From contig NZ_LFLZ01000003.1 in assembly GCF_001189845.1 (NCBI RefSeq), positions 227,636 to 291,635 on the forward strand: DNA of 64,000 bases, read 5' to 3'. This document shows, in pieces, positions 32,331 through 41,014 of the stretch. Origin of the DNA: Bradyrhizobium tropiciagri (GTDB taxonomy: Bacteria > Pseudomonadota > Alphaproteobacteria > Rhizobiales > Xanthobacteraceae). Made by a program: the position numbers and the translations under genes. The first letter of the stretch is position 1. Every line of letters begins with the position of its first letter. Below the pieces are notes generated by a model that ran no database searches, was not told the DNA's origin, and saw only the letters and a program-made list of their open reading frames with translations.

Positions 32331-33376
32331 ACCCTCCCTCGCGCATGGTCTCGCCCGAACGCCGCTCCGACGATGTCGGCGACACCGCGCTGCGTCCGCA
32401 GTCGCTGACGGAGTTTGTCGGCCAGGCCCAGGCGCGCAAGAATCTCTCGATCTTCATCGAAGCCGCCAAGAAGCGCGGCGAGGCGCTTGACCATGTGCTG
32501 TTCGTCGGTCCGCCCGGCCTCGGCAAGACCACGCTGGCGCAGATCGTTGCGCGCGAGCTCGGCGTCGGCTTTCGTGCCACCTCCGGCCCTGTGATTGCCA
32601 AGGCCGGCGATCTCGCGGCGCTGCTCACCAATCTCGAAGAGCGCGACGTGCTGTTCATCGACGAGATCCATCGCCTCAGTCCGGCGGTCGAGGAAGTGCT
32701 CTATCCCGCGATGGAGGATTTCCAGCTCGATTTGATCATCGGCGAAGGCCCTGCAGCGCGCTCGGTGAAGATCGAATTGTCGAAATTCACGCTGGTCGGT
32801 GCGACGACGCGCGCAGGCCTGCTCACCAATCCGCTGCGCGACCGCTTCGGCATTCCGATCCGGCTCAATTTCTACACGGTGGAAGAGCTGGAGAAGATCG
32901 TTACCCGCGGCGCCCGCGTGCTCAACATCGGCATGAGCCCCGACGGCGCCAACGAGATCGCGCGCCGCGCCCGCGGCACGCCGCGGATCGCCGGGCGCCT
33001 GCTGCGCCGGGTGCGCGACTTTGCTTCCGCGGCCGATGCTGATTCCGTCGATCGCGGCATTGCCGACCGGGCGCTGAGCGCGCTTGAGGTCGACAGCGCC
33101 GGGCTCGATGCGATGGACCGGCGCTACCTCACCACCATCGCCCTAAACTATGGCGGCGGTCCGGTCGGCGTCGAGACCATGGCGGCGGCGCTGTCGGAGC
33201 CGCGCGATGCGATCGAAGACATCATCGAGCCCTATCTGATCCAGTGCGGCTATCTGCAGCGCACCCCGCGCGGCCGGCTCCTGACCTCGCACGCCTTCCG
33301 CCATCTCGGCCTCGCCGAGCCGAACCGCGATCCCTCGCAGTTCGGCCTGTTCGGCGGCAACGGCGACGACGACTGA
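32327..33376 (+). CDS. ruvB: Holliday junction branch migration ATPase RuvB
   Basis: Hexameric AAA+ motor of branch migration. 349 residues. Walker [12 protein letters not shown], Walker [10 protein letters not shown], sensor [10 protein letters not shown] and the arginine-finger region RDRFGI are visible, with the C-terminal winged helix (YLQRTPRGR). Start is GTG at 32327, overlapping the ruvA TGA by one shared GTGA, so translation is coupled. Confidence 0.97.
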   Translation: MNPPSRMVSPERRSDDVGDTALRPQSLTEFVGQAQARKNLSIFIEAAKKRGEALDHVLFVGPPGLGKTTLAQIVARELGVGFRATSGPVIAKAGDLAALLTNLEERDVLFIDEIHRLSPAVEEVLYPAMEDFQLDLIIGEGPAARSVKIELSKFTLVGATTRAGLLTNPLRDRFGIPIRLNFYTVEELEKIVTRGARVLNIGMSPDGANEIARRARGTPRIAGRLLRRVRDFASAADADSVDRGIADRALSALEVDSAGLDAMDRRYLTTIALNYGGGPVGVETMAAALSEPRDAIEDIIEPYLIQCGYLQRTPRGRLLTSHAFRHLGLAEPNRDPSQFGLFGGNGDDD

Positions 33377-33547
33377 GCCTCCGCTCTCGAAGACGTGAGA
33401 AGACGTGTTGATGCGGCGCATCGCGCGTGTCGGTAACCTTGCGCGCTAACCATTGCGAAGCGTCTGCAGGCCGTTTGCACAAACGCGGCCCAATTTCGCT
33501 CCAATCAACGGGCCTATGGTCGTTCAGGCATCACCGATCGAACGTCC

Positions 33548-34465
33548 ATGATTTCACGCCGAAATTTTCTGCGCACCGCCGGCGGATTGACCGCCGCCAC
33601 CGCCTCGACCGCGGCCTATGGCCTGAGCGAGCCGGTCGTTCGCCTCACGCTGACGCGCTACGATCTGTCGCCGCGGCAATGGCCAGCCGACTTTCCGCTC
33701 AAGATCGCCGCGCTCGCGGACATTCACGCCTGCGATCCCTGGATGTCGCTCGATCGCATCGCCGACATCGTCGAGCGGACCAATGCGCTGAACCCCGACA
33801 TCATCGTGCTGCTCGGCGACTATGTCGCGGGGCTGCGCCACGTCACGCGATTTATTCCGGCCTCCGAATGGGCCGCGGTGCTCAAGGGCCTGAAGGCGCC
33901 GCTCGGCGTGCACGCCGTGCTCGGCAATCACGACTACTGGGAAGACAAGGCGGTGCAGCGCCTGGGGCAGGGCACGCCGGTCGCGCGGCGCGCGCTGGAG
34001 CGCGCCGGCATCCCGGTTTACGAGAACGACGCGGTGCGGCTCGTCAAGGATAACCGCCCGTTCTGGCTCGCCGGTCTCGGCGACCAACTCGCCTTCATGG
34101 CGGCGCGGCGCTATCGCGAGATCAGGCGGATCGGCGTCGACGATCTCAACGGGACGCTCGCGAAAGTCACCGACGATGCGCCGGTGATCCTGCTGGCGCA
34201 CGAGCCGGACGTCGCGCTGCGCGTGCCCTCGCGCGTCGCGTTGCAGCTGTCCGGCCACACCCATGGCGGCCAGATCCGGCTGCTCGGCTGGTCGCCGGCG
34301 GTGCCGGTCGAGCACGGCATGCGGCTCGCTTACGGCCACATCAAGCTGAAATGCGACGTCGTCGTCTCCGGTGGCCTCGGCTGCAGCATCATGCCGTTCC
34401 GCCTCGGCGTGCCGCCCGAGATCGTGCAGGTGACGCTGGGTGCAAAGGGATCGGCGGTGTCCTGA
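33548..34465 (+). CDS. Tat-exported metallophosphoesterase
   Basis: 305 residues, N-terminus ISRRNFLRTAGG is a twin-arginine signal. The calcineurin-like fold residues are clear: ALADIHACDPW, LLGDYVAG, AVLGNHDYW, LLAHEPDVAL and GHTHGGQI, the full set of metal ligands. Related to the YkuE/YaeI group, which may act on phospholipids or lipid-linked phosphates outside the cytoplasm. It lies between ruvB and ybgC. The substrate is unknown. Confidence 0.9.
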   Translation: MISRRNFLRTAGGLTAATASTAAYGLSEPVVRLTLTRYDLSPRQWPADFPLKIAALADIHACDPWMSLDRIADIVERTNALNPDIIVLLGDYVAGLRHVTRFIPASEWAAVLKGLKAPLGVHAVLGNHDYWEDKAVQRLGQGTPVARRALERAGIPVYENDAVRLVKDNRPFWLAGLGDQLAFMAARRYREIRRIGVDDLNGTLAKVTDDAPVILLAHEPDVALRVPSRVALQLSGHTHGGQIRLLGWSPAVPVEHGMRLAYGHIKLKCDVVVSGGLGCSIMPFRLGVPPEIVQVTLGAKGSAVS

Positions 34466-34514
34466 TCGCGCTTGCGTGATCGAGCAATTTGCGCAACACG
34501 ATTGTCGTTCCAAG

Positions 34515-34561
34515 GCATGATCCGGAAAAGTGTGCAGCGGTTTTCCGAAGAGATCATGCTC
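34515..34561. repeat. GCATGATCCGGAAAAGTG repeat (copy 2)
   Basis: Copy of the element at 17908-17956, here with GCATGATCCGGAAAAGTGTG at the left and TTTTCCGAAGAGATCATGC at the right. It ends 26 bases before the ybgC start and creates a false N-terminal extension of that gene. Confidence 0.85.
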
Positions 34562-34587
34562 AAACGACCTCAATCGAGGGGCCGCAA

Positions 34588-35037
34588 TTGACCTTACCCC
34601 ATATCGACGGCGCGATCCGCGATGGCCGGCACCATATGCAGGTGCGTGTCTATTACGAAGACACCGACTTTTCCGGCATCGTCTACCACGCCAATTACCT
34701 GCGGTTCATGGAGCGCGGGCGCACCAATCATCTCCGTCTGATGGGCGCCGAACAGAACGCGCTGTTCGAGGAGGCGCAGGAAGAGACCGGCGGCTTCGCC
34801 TTCGTCGTGCGCTCGATGACGCTCGACTTCCTCAAGCCTGCGCGGATGGACGACATGCTCGACGTCGTGACCTGGCCGATCGCCGTGAAGGGCGCCTCCA
34901 TCATGCTGGCGCAGGAGGTCCGGCGCGGCGATGACGTGCTTGTGAAGGCGCAGGTGCGCGTTGCCTTCGTCAGCCAGGGGCGGGCGCAGCCGATTCCGAA
35001 GTCCATTCGCGCGCTGATGAAGGCCGATCTGGCCTAG
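34588..35037 (+). CDS. ybgC: Tol-Pal-associated acyl-CoA thioesterase YbgC
   Basis: Hot-dog-fold thioesterase of 149 residues. The catalytic Asp and surrounding motif are in YYEDTDFSGIVYHANYLRFM. Start is taken as TTG at 34588, preceded by GAGGGG seven bases away; the longer frame from 34489 reads through a palindromic repeat. In many Proteobacteria ybgC heads tolQRAB-pal; here the next gene is an unrelated DUF1348 gene and no tol gene appears in the remaining 29 kb. Confidence 0.92.
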   Translation: MTLPHIDGAIRDGRHHMQVRVYYEDTDFSGIVYHANYLRFMERGRTNHLRLMGAEQNALFEEAQEETGGFAFVVRSMTLDFLKPARMDDMLDVVTWPIAVKGASIMLAQEVRRGDDVLVKAQVRVAFVSQGRAQPIPKSIRALMKADLA

Positions 35038-35123
35038 CTATCGGGCGATAGGAAACGCCCCATCGACTCCATGCGGCGCTGCGCTAGATTTGCGCGCAAC
35101 AAACCAACCGCGAGGGATCGCCG

Positions 35124-35648
35124 ATGTCACGCCCGCCGCTGCCACCTTTCACCCGCGAGACCGCCGCGCAGAAGGCGCGCATGGCGGAGGACGCCTGGAA
35201 TTCGCGCGACCCCGTTCGGGTCGCCGGCGCCTATACCGAGGACAGCCGGTGGCGCAATCGCTCCGAGGTATTTCAGGGCCGCGAGGCGATCGTGGCCTTC
35301 CTGACCCGCAAATGGGAGAAGGAGCAGGAGTATCGCCTGATCAAGGATCTCTGGGCGTTCGACGGCAACCGTATCGCCGTGCGCTTCCAGTACGAATGGC
35401 ATGACGCCGCCGGCAACTGGTTTCGCTCCTACGGCAATGAGCAGTGGGAGTTCGACGAGCACGGCCTGATGCGCCGCCGCGAGGCCTCGATCAACGACAT
35501 CGCGATTGCAGAAGGATCGCCGCTTCCATTGGCCCGCGCCGGGCCCGCGTCCGGCCGACGTGCCGGGGTTGGGGCAGGAGCCGTTCTAGCAGTGAAAGCT
35601 GGGCCGTTGTGCTTCGAAACGCCGCCGCTTCGCGGCTCCTCAGCATGA
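35124..35648 (+). pseudogene. DUF1348 / NTF2-like protein, C-terminus frameshifted
   Basis: The frame starts well ([62 protein letters not shown]), all typical of DUF1348. After AIAE the frame changes: the family ending [20 protein letters not shown] is encoded in another frame from 35515 and would stop at 35589. Two bases appear lost at about 35514 (GAAG-GAT). As read, the frame runs 20 codons too far into non-coding DNA, to 35648. Restored length is 155 residues, the usual size. Function unknown; the fold is a small ligand-binding cone. GAGGG precedes the ATG. Confidence 0.82.
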
Positions 35649-35807
35649 CGGGGATGGAGTTGCGCAAGCAGCACCCTCGACCAATTGCGCGTCTCCATCT
35701 CCGTCACCCACGCGTAACGGCTTCGCCGTTATCGCTGGAGGTGCGAGCGGAGCGAGCCTCGAAGGGTCGACGGCCCCGCGCTTGGAGCCGTCGTGTCGCG
35801 ACGCGCC

Positions 35808-36452
35808 TTACGCCGCCGCCTTGTGCCGGGCGATCTCGGCCTTGTAGAGCTCGAACTCCTCCGCGACCGCCTTCGCGACCGACGGCCGGGCGCGCAGCCG
35901 CTCATAATAGGCCTTCAGCGCCGGCCATTTCGAAAGTTCGATCGGCGGCGTCGCCATGGTCCAGTTGATCACCGTGACGAGGTAGGCGTCGGCGACGCTG
36001 AAGTGATCGAGCAGGTACTCGCGGCCCTTCAGATGATCCTCGACATAGTCGAGCCGCGAGACGTATTTTTCCAGCGCATAGGTCTTGGCCTCCGGCGGCG
36101 CCTTCTTGTCGAGCAGCGGCAGGAACAGGCCCTTGTGCAGCTCGGTGCCGATGAAGCACAGCCATTGATGCAGCTTTGAACGCTCGGCGTTCGACGCGGT
36201 GCCGAGGCCGGCCCGCGGGAACTGGTCGGCGACATATTGCAGGATCGCCGCGTTCTCGGTCAGCACCACACCGTCGTCGGTGCGCAGCGTCGGCACCAGG
36301 CCGAGCGGGTTGACCTTGTTGAAGTCGGTGCCGTCGTTGCGCACCTGCTTGGTCTTCGGGTCGACCTCGAGATAGTTGGCCGGCTGGCCCGCTTCATAGA
36401 GCGCGACGCGGGTCGCCATCGAGCAGGCGAGCGGCGAGAAATAAAGGTCCAT
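35808..36452 (-). CDS. Glutathione S-transferase
   Basis: 214 residues with the GST layout: thioredoxin-like N-domain (MDLYFSPLACSMATRVALYE; the catalytic Ser/Cys-type residue is in SPLACS), cis-Pro motif GLVPTL, glutathione-binding LTENAAILQYVADQ, then the helical C-domain with FSVADAYLVTV. Beta-class-like. GGAGG precedes the ATG at 36452. It is divergent from a TetR gene 93 bases away and is probably its target. Confidence 0.92.
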   Translation of the reverse strand: MDLYFSPLACSMATRVALYEAGQPANYLEVDPKTKQVRNDGTDFNKVNPLGLVPTLRTDDGVVLTENAAILQYVADQFPRAGLGTASNAERSKLHQWLCFIGTELHKGLFLPLLDKKAPPEAKTYALEKYVSRLDYVEDHLKGREYLLDHFSVADAYLVTVINWTMATPPIELSKWPALKAYYERLRARPSVAKAVAEEFELYKAEIARHKAAA

Positions 36453-36494
36453 GGGTGCCTCCAGTGTCTGGCGTGGGTGTCCGGCCGTTGTTGA

Positions 36495-36557
36495 TTTTTG
36501 TACTGTCTTGGATAATATTAGCTGCGTCAAGGAATTTAGTGCGAAATGGTACAAAAA
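36495..36557. promoter_or_regulatory. Inverted TTTTTGTAC / GTACAAAAA pair between GST and TetR genes
   Basis: TTTTTGTAC at 36495-36503 and its exact reverse complement GTACAAAAA at 36549-36557, 45 bases apart. The right one overlaps the TetR start codon. They are candidate half-sites for the adjacent TetR protein on both divergent promoters. Confidence 0.5.
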
Positions 36558-37205
36558 AGTAAGAAGCCGCCATCTGCTGCCAAAATCGCAGCGCCCGTCG
36601 CGCCGAAGCGGCGTGGGCGGCCGCGCGCCTATGAGCCCGATGTCGCGCTCGGCAAGGCGCTCGATCTGTTCCGCCGCGACGGCTTTGCCGCGACCTCGCT
36701 CGATGATTTGAGTGCGGCGACCGGCATGAACCGGCCGAGCCTCTATGGCGCGTTCGGCGACAAGCGCGAGCTCTACATCAAGAGCTACCAGCGCTACCGC
36801 GACGACGCGCGCGCCGCGATGGCCGACATCTTCCGCTCTGATGCGCCATTGCGCGAGCGGCTGGAGCGCATCTATCGCATCGCGCTCGACATTTATCTTT
36901 CCGGCGAGTCCGGTCCGCGCGGCTGCTTCACCGTGATGACCGCGGCGTCCGAGGCGGTGTCCGATCCTGACATCCGCAACATGGTGGTGGAGGGCCTGAC
37001 CGAGCTCGACAAGGCGTTCGGCATCTGCTTCCGCCATGCCAAGGAGCGGGGAGAGCTGCCTGAGGGCGCCGATCCGGCGTCGCTTGCGCATCTTGCCTCC
37101 GCCACCATCCACACCATCGCGATCCGCGCCCGTGCCCGCGTGCCGCGCCGGGAACTCGAGGCGATCGTCAAGGGCGCCCTCGACGTGATGTGCGCGGCCA
37201 AATAG
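36546..37205 (+). CDS. TetR/AcrR family transcriptional regulator
   Basis: 219 residues. After a basic Lys/Pro-rich N-terminus and GRPRAYEP comes the TetR helix-turn-helix (ALDLFRRDGFAATSLDDLSA, ATGMNRPSLYGAFGDKRELY) and a ligand-binding helical domain. Divergent from the glutathione S-transferase gene; it likely represses that gene and itself in response to an electrophile or toxic compound. RBS is weak. Confidence 0.92.
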   Translation: MVQKSKKPPSAAKIAAPVAPKRRGRPRAYEPDVALGKALDLFRRDGFAATSLDDLSAATGMNRPSLYGAFGDKRELYIKSYQRYRDDARAAMADIFRSDAPLRERLERIYRIALDIYLSGESGPRGCFTVMTAASEAVSDPDIRNMVVEGLTELDKAFGICFRHAKERGELPEGADPASLAHLASATIHTIAIRARARVPRRELEAIVKGALDVMCAAK

Positions 37206-37296
37206 AAGCCGCAAAATTTCTTCAGCAGCAAATGTCGGACGCTGGTTTTCCTGCCCGTCTTCCGTAAGGTCCCCCCTCTCACGGAAGCGAAATCTC

Positions 37297-37944
37297 ATGG
37301 GAAAAGTCAGGACTTCAGCATTCTCGGTCTCGATCGACGGATTTGGCGCGGCACCGCGTCAGAGCCTCGAAAATCCATTCGGCGAAGGCGGCATGGTGTT
37401 GCCCGGCTGGTTCCTCCAGACGCGGACGTTCCGCCAGACCTTCGGCCAGGACGGCGGCAGCACCGGTCTCGATGACGAGATCGCGCGCAAGTCGATGGAG
37501 AATATCGGCGCCTGGATCCTCGGGCGGAATATGTTCGGCCCGATCCGCGGGCCGTGGCCGGACGAGTCCTGGAAAGGCTGGTGGGGCCCCAATCCGCCGT
37601 ATCACACGCCGACCTATGTGCTGACCCATCACGCACGGCCGGACATCGAAATGGAAGGCGGCACCACGTTCCACTTCGTGACCGACGGTATTCACGCCGC
37701 GCTCGAGCGCGCGCGTGCTGTTGCGGGGGACAAGGACATCCGGGTCGGCGGCGGCGTGTCGCTGGTGCGCCAATTCCTTGAGGCGCGGCTGCTCGACGAG
37801 GTGCAGCTGGCGCTATCGCCGGTGCTGCTCGGTGCCGGCGAGAATCTGTTCGCGGGTATCGATCTGCCCGCGCTCGGTTATGCCGTCGTCTCGCACGTCG
37901 CGAGCCCGAACGCTACGCACGTCACCTTCGCGCGCAAATCGTAG
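37297..37944 (+). CDS. Dihydrofolate reductase family protein (RibD C-terminal-like)
   Basis: 215 residues of the DHFR/RibD-C fold: VSIDGFGA at the N-terminus, GAWILGRNMFG, PTYVLTHHARP, RVGGGVSLVRQFLEA and DEVQLALSPVLLGAGENLF. These proteins bind NADPH, but most stand-alone members have no assigned substrate. The gene is followed by an ArsR-SRPBCC pair. Confidence 0.88.
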   Translation: MGKVRTSAFSVSIDGFGAAPRQSLENPFGEGGMVLPGWFLQTRTFRQTFGQDGGSTGLDDEIARKSMENIGAWILGRNMFGPIRGPWPDESWKGWWGPNPPYHTPTYVLTHHARPDIEMEGGTTFHFVTDGIHAALERARAVAGDKDIRVGGGVSLVRQFLEARLLDEVQLALSPVLLGAGENLFAGIDLPALGYAVVSHVASPNATHVTFARKS

Positions 37945-38007
37945 ATCGCGCACGTTCGCGTCAGCGGCCAAAAACGGCCGTTGACGCGGCCGTCGTTCGG
38001 GCGTACT

Positions 38008-38028
38008 TAACCTCAAGGTTATTTAACC
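38008..38028. promoter_or_regulatory. Candidate ArsR operator
   Basis: Two overlapping dyads: TAACCT-CA-AGGTTA (38008-38021) and GGTTA-TT-TAACC (38017-38028). They lie 15 bases before the ArsR start codon in otherwise GC-rich DNA and look like the short AT-rich dyads bound by this regulator type. Confidence 0.6.
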
Positions 38029-38042
38029 AATGAGCTAAGTAC

Positions 38043-38444
38043 ATGCCGCTCGACCCCCTCAGTTCGACCTTCGCGGCGCTGGCCGATCCGACCCGGCGCG
38101 CGATCCTGGCGCGGCTCGCGCTCGGCGAGACCTCGGTGATGGAGCTGGCAAAGCCGTTCGACATGAGCCTGCCGGCGATCTCCAAGCACCTGAAGGTGCT
38201 GGAGCACGCCGGCCTGATCTCGCGCGGGCGCGAGGCGCAGTGGCGGCCGTGCCGGATCGCGCCCGACTCGTTCAAACAGGTCGATGGCTGGCTCGGGAAT
38301 TTCCGCCGCTTCTGGGACGAGAGCTTCAACCGCCTCGACGGCCTGCTCGAGGAGATGAAGGCGGAGGAGGCCGCAAAGGCTCCGCCGCGCAAGCGTAAAA
38401 CCAGTGTGACAAAGGAGAAGCAACGTGGACGCACGCGTGGATAA
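38043..38444 (+). CDS. ArsR/SmtB family transcriptional regulator
   Basis: 133 residues with a winged helix: FAALADPTRRAILARLA, then PFDMSLPAISKHLKVLEHAG. No cysteine cluster for metal binding is seen, so it belongs to the non-metal ArsR group commonly paired with SRPBCC proteins. The C-terminus is Lys/Arg-rich and overlaps the next gene by 20 bases. Confidence 0.92.
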   Translation: MPLDPLSSTFAALADPTRRAILARLALGETSVMELAKPFDMSLPAISKHLKVLEHAGLISRGREAQWRPCRIAPDSFKQVDGWLGNFRRFWDESFNRLDGLLEEMKAEEAAKAPPRKRKTSVTKEKQRGRTRG

Positions 38445-38916
38445 GACGCTGAAGATCACGACCCCGTCGGATTTCGAATTCGCCATGACGCGCCAGTTCG
38501 ACGCGCCGCGGCGCTTTGTGTTCGATGCGATGACAAAGCCGGAATACCTGGTGCGTTGGCTCGGCTGCGAGCAGCTCACGATGCCGGTGTGTGAAGTCGA
38601 CCTGCGGGTCGGTGGCGCCTATCGGTTCGTGTTCCGGTCGTCCGAGGGCATCGAGCATGAACTCACCGGCACCTACCGCGAAGTGGTTCGCCCGGAGCGG
38701 CTGGCGTTCGGCGAAACGTTCTCGATGCCGGGCTTCACCAGCGACGAGTATCTGGTCATCTCGACCTTCGTCGAGGAAGCCGGCACCACCACGCTGACCA
38801 CCACCATCAAGCATCCGACCAAGGAGGCGCGTGACGGCCATCTCAACTCCGGCATCGATAAGGGCGTCGCTCCCGCCTACGACCGGCTCGCCGAGGTGGT
38901 TGCCGAGATGGGCTGA
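38425..38916 (+). CDS. SRPBCC (AHSA1-like) domain protein
   Basis: 163 residues of the START/Bet v 1 hydrophobic-ligand-binding fold: RQFDAPRRFVFDAMTKPEYL, WLGCEQ, then GGAYRFVF. It starts with GTG at 38425, inside the ArsR gene, with AAAGGAGAAGC upstream. The ArsR-SRPBCC pair is a frequent two-gene unit in which the regulator controls the binding protein. Ligand unknown. Confidence 0.9.
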   Translation: MDARVDKTLKITTPSDFEFAMTRQFDAPRRFVFDAMTKPEYLVRWLGCEQLTMPVCEVDLRVGGAYRFVFRSSEGIEHELTGTYREVVRPERLAFGETFSMPGFTSDEYLVISTFVEEAGTTTLTTTIKHPTKEARDGHLNSGIDKGVAPAYDRLAEVVAEMG

Positions 38917-38927
38917 GGCCTTCGCAT

Positions 38928-39014
38928 CGTCATTGCGAGCGAAGCGAAGCAATCTATCTGTCCGCTTACGCGATTGCATGGATTGCTTCGTCGCTTCGCT
39001 CCTCGCAATGACGC
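38928..39014. repeat. Inverted CGTCATTGCGAG / CTCGCAATGACG repeat pair
   Basis: Left unit CGTCATTGCGAGCGAAGCGAAGCAATC, right unit GATTGCTTCGTCGC...CTCGCAATGACG. A second copy lies at 62496-62582. Confidence 0.82.
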
Positions 39015-39045
39015 TCGCGTGTGATTCCAGCAGTCGCCGGTTTCG

Positions 39046-39130
39046 TAGCCCGGATGGAGCGAAGCGCAATCCGGGAGCAGTTTGTCCGCTGCAAAGACCC
39101 CGGATTTCGCTTCGCTGCATCCGGGCTACG
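39046..39130. repeat. Inverted GTAGCCCGGATG / CATCCGGGCTAC repeat pair
   Basis: Second clear copy of the element at 27839-27924, directly after the 38928 repeat and before the stop of the convergent dehydrogenase gene. Confidence 0.8.
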
Positions 39131-39138
39131 CGCTGGCC

Positions 39139-40104
39139 TCAATATCCCCGCTTGCGATCGACCACGTTCTCCAGCTCCCCGCCCGCCTCGAAGCGCGCGA
39201 TCTGCTGTGCAACGTATTTCGAGATCTCGTCGGCGTCGGTGTCGGCGGCGTTGTGCGGCGTCAGCACCACCCTCGGGTGGTTCCAGAACGGGCTCGCCTC
39301 GGGCAGCGGCTCGGTCTCGAACACGTCGAGCGAGGCCGCGCCCAGCGTGCCGTCATCGAGCGCGCGCAGGATGTCGGCTTCGTTCTGCAAGCCGCCGCGG
39401 CCGGCATTGACGATCACGGGCGCGCCGAGCGGGCTGTTGCGGTTCAGCTTGGCGAACGCATCGCGGTTCAGCACATGCCGTGTATCCGGCGTCAGCGGCA
39501 GCAGGCATACCAGGATGTTGGCCGCGCGCAGGAATGCGTCGAGCCCGTCAGTGCCGTGATAGCAGGCGATGCCGTCGATCCGCTTCTCGCTGCGGCTCCA
39601 GCCGACGACGCGGAAGCCGAGCGCGCGGAGCGCCTGCGCCGAGGCCGCGCCGAGGGTGCCGAGCCCCATCACGCCGACGGTGATCGCGCTTGCTGCCCAT
39701 TGATAGTCCGGCGCCCAGCGCTTCAGGCGCTGCGACTCGCGCAGATAAAGCTCCTGGCGGTGATGCATCAGCACATGCAGCACGACATATTCGGTCATGC
39801 GGTCGGTGAGATCGGAGACTGAGACCCGGACCAGCGGCACGTCGGGCAGCGAGCGGTCGGCCATCAGCGCGTCGACGCCGGCGCCAAGGTTGAAGATGAC
39901 GCGCAGGTTCTTGAATGAAGCGAGCTCGCCCGGCTTCGGCTTCCACACCGCGGCGTAATGCACGTCGGCGGGATCGAGTGCGCCGTCCGGCAGCAGCACC
40001 GCAGGGCGGTCCGGGCAGACGGTGTCGAACCGCGCCTTCCAGCGCGCCGACGACCAGTTTTCCGAGCCGCCATTGATCAGCAGCGCCAGTGCGCCCTTAC
40101 CCAT
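39139..40104 (-). CDS. D-2-hydroxyacid dehydrogenase (glyoxylate/hydroxypyruvate reductase A-like)
   Basis: NAD(P)H-dependent reduction of a 2-oxoacid such as glyoxylate or hydroxypyruvate. 321 residues. Rossmann motif VGVMGLGTLGAASAQ, catalytic Arg in VNAGRGGL, Glu in FETEPLP and His in LTPHNAADT. It matches the GhrA subgroup in length and sequence. Monocistronic. Confidence 0.92.
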   Translation of the reverse strand: MGKGALALLINGGSENWSSARWKARFDTVCPDRPAVLLPDGALDPADVHYAAVWKPKPGELASFKNLRVIFNLGAGVDALMADRSLPDVPLVRVSVSDLTDRMTEYVVLHVLMHHRQELYLRESQRLKRWAPDYQWAASAITVGVMGLGTLGAASAQALRALGFRVVGWSRSEKRIDGIACYHGTDGLDAFLRAANILVCLLPLTPDTRHVLNRDAFAKLNRNSPLGAPVIVNAGRGGLQNEADILRALDDGTLGAASLDVFETEPLPEASPFWNHPRVVLTPHNAADTDADEISKYVAQQIARFEAGGELENVVDRKRGY

Positions 40105-40194
40105 CCGGATACCTCCAATTTCAATGTGACATATATCACAGAGGGGCGTGTGGCCCGCTCCCTAGTCTCCTGCCATCAACTGGCGAGAACTTCC

Positions 40195-40482
40195 ATGCGC
40201 AAGCTGATCGCGATCGCGGCTTTCATCGCAGCAACCGCCGCCGCGGCGCACGCCGGCCAGAGCCGCGGCCTCGTGCTCGCAAACGCCGATACACCCGCTC
40301 AGGCGCAACCGGCCGTTGCGCCTGATCAGGCCGAGGCCAAGCCGGTGCCGTCGCAGGCCCAGCCGGCCGAGGCCCCGCGGCCGCAGGCGTCGAGTCCGGT
40401 GAAGCGGAGCCAGACCAGCCGCCGGGAGAGCGATGAGGCTAAGGCGCGCCGCATCGCCGCCCGCTACGGTGTCTACTGGTGA
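40195..40482 (+). CDS. Small secreted hypothetical protein
   Basis: 95 residues: a signal peptide (MRKLIAIAAFIAATAAAAHA) then a low-complexity stretch rich in Ala, Pro and Gln (QAQPAVAPDQ, QAQPAEAPRP) and a basic tail ending ARYGVYW. I do not recognise a domain. Bradyrhizobium genomes carry many small Ala/Pro-rich periplasmic proteins of this kind. The upstream longer frame overlaps the divergent gene and is rejected. Confidence 0.65.
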   Translation: MRKLIAIAAFIAATAAAAHAGQSRGLVLANADTPAQAQPAVAPDQAEAKPVPSQAQPAEAPRPQASSPVKRSQTSRRESDEAKARRIAARYGVYW

Positions 40483-40645
40483 TCGCAGCATCCTCGTCGC
40501 GGTGATCGCGATCGCCGCGACCGGAGGCTCGCCACGAGCTTCAGCCAAATCCATCGGCGGTATCCGGAACCGAAATTTCTTTCGCTCCGCCTGTCGGCAG
40601 CGGGCATAATCGTTCGTTCTTGCAATGAACGGAGATGCCTTTTCG

Positions 40646-41014
40646 ATGCTGTACGCCATCCTCTGCTATCATGACGAAGACATGGTCGGTTCCTGGAGCA
40701 AGGAGCACGACGCCTCGGTCATGCAGAAATTGTCCGTCGTGCAGGACAAGCTCGCCAAGCAGGGCAAGCTCGGCCCGGTGGCGCGGCTGTTGCCGACCAC
40801 GGCCGCGACCACCCTGCGCAAGGAAAACCCGCCGCTGGTGCTGGACGGCCCGTTCGCCGAGACCAAGGAGCAGCTGCTCGGCTTCTACCTGGTCGAGGGC
40901 AAGAACCTCGACGAGGTGCTCGACATCGCGCGCGACCTCGGCGAGGCCAATCCCGGCGGCACCTATGAGATCCGCCCGGTCGGCTACTTCACTCCCGGGA
41001 GCGCAAAGACGTGA
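40646..41014 (+). CDS. YciI/DGPF domain protein
   Basis: 122 residues with the YCII fold. The motif LDGPFAETKEQLLGFYLVEG is the DGPF signature, which gave the related proteins their name. GGAGATGCC lies before the ATG at 40646; an in-frame ATG at 40625 has no SD. The stop overlaps the start of the sigma factor gene (GTGA). DGPF proteins are consistently encoded next to ECF42 sigma factors. Confidence 0.88.
   Translation: MLYAILCYHDEDMVGSWSKEHDASVMQKLSVVQDKLAKQGKLGPVARLLPTTAATTLRKENPPLVLDGPFAETKEQLLGFYLVEGKNLDEVLDIARDLGEANPGGTYEIRPVGYFTPGSAKT

Noticed and set aside
34489..34587. N-terminal extension of YbgC
   Set aside because: The extension is encoded by a palindromic repeat; TTG at 34588 with GAGGGG fits the family start.
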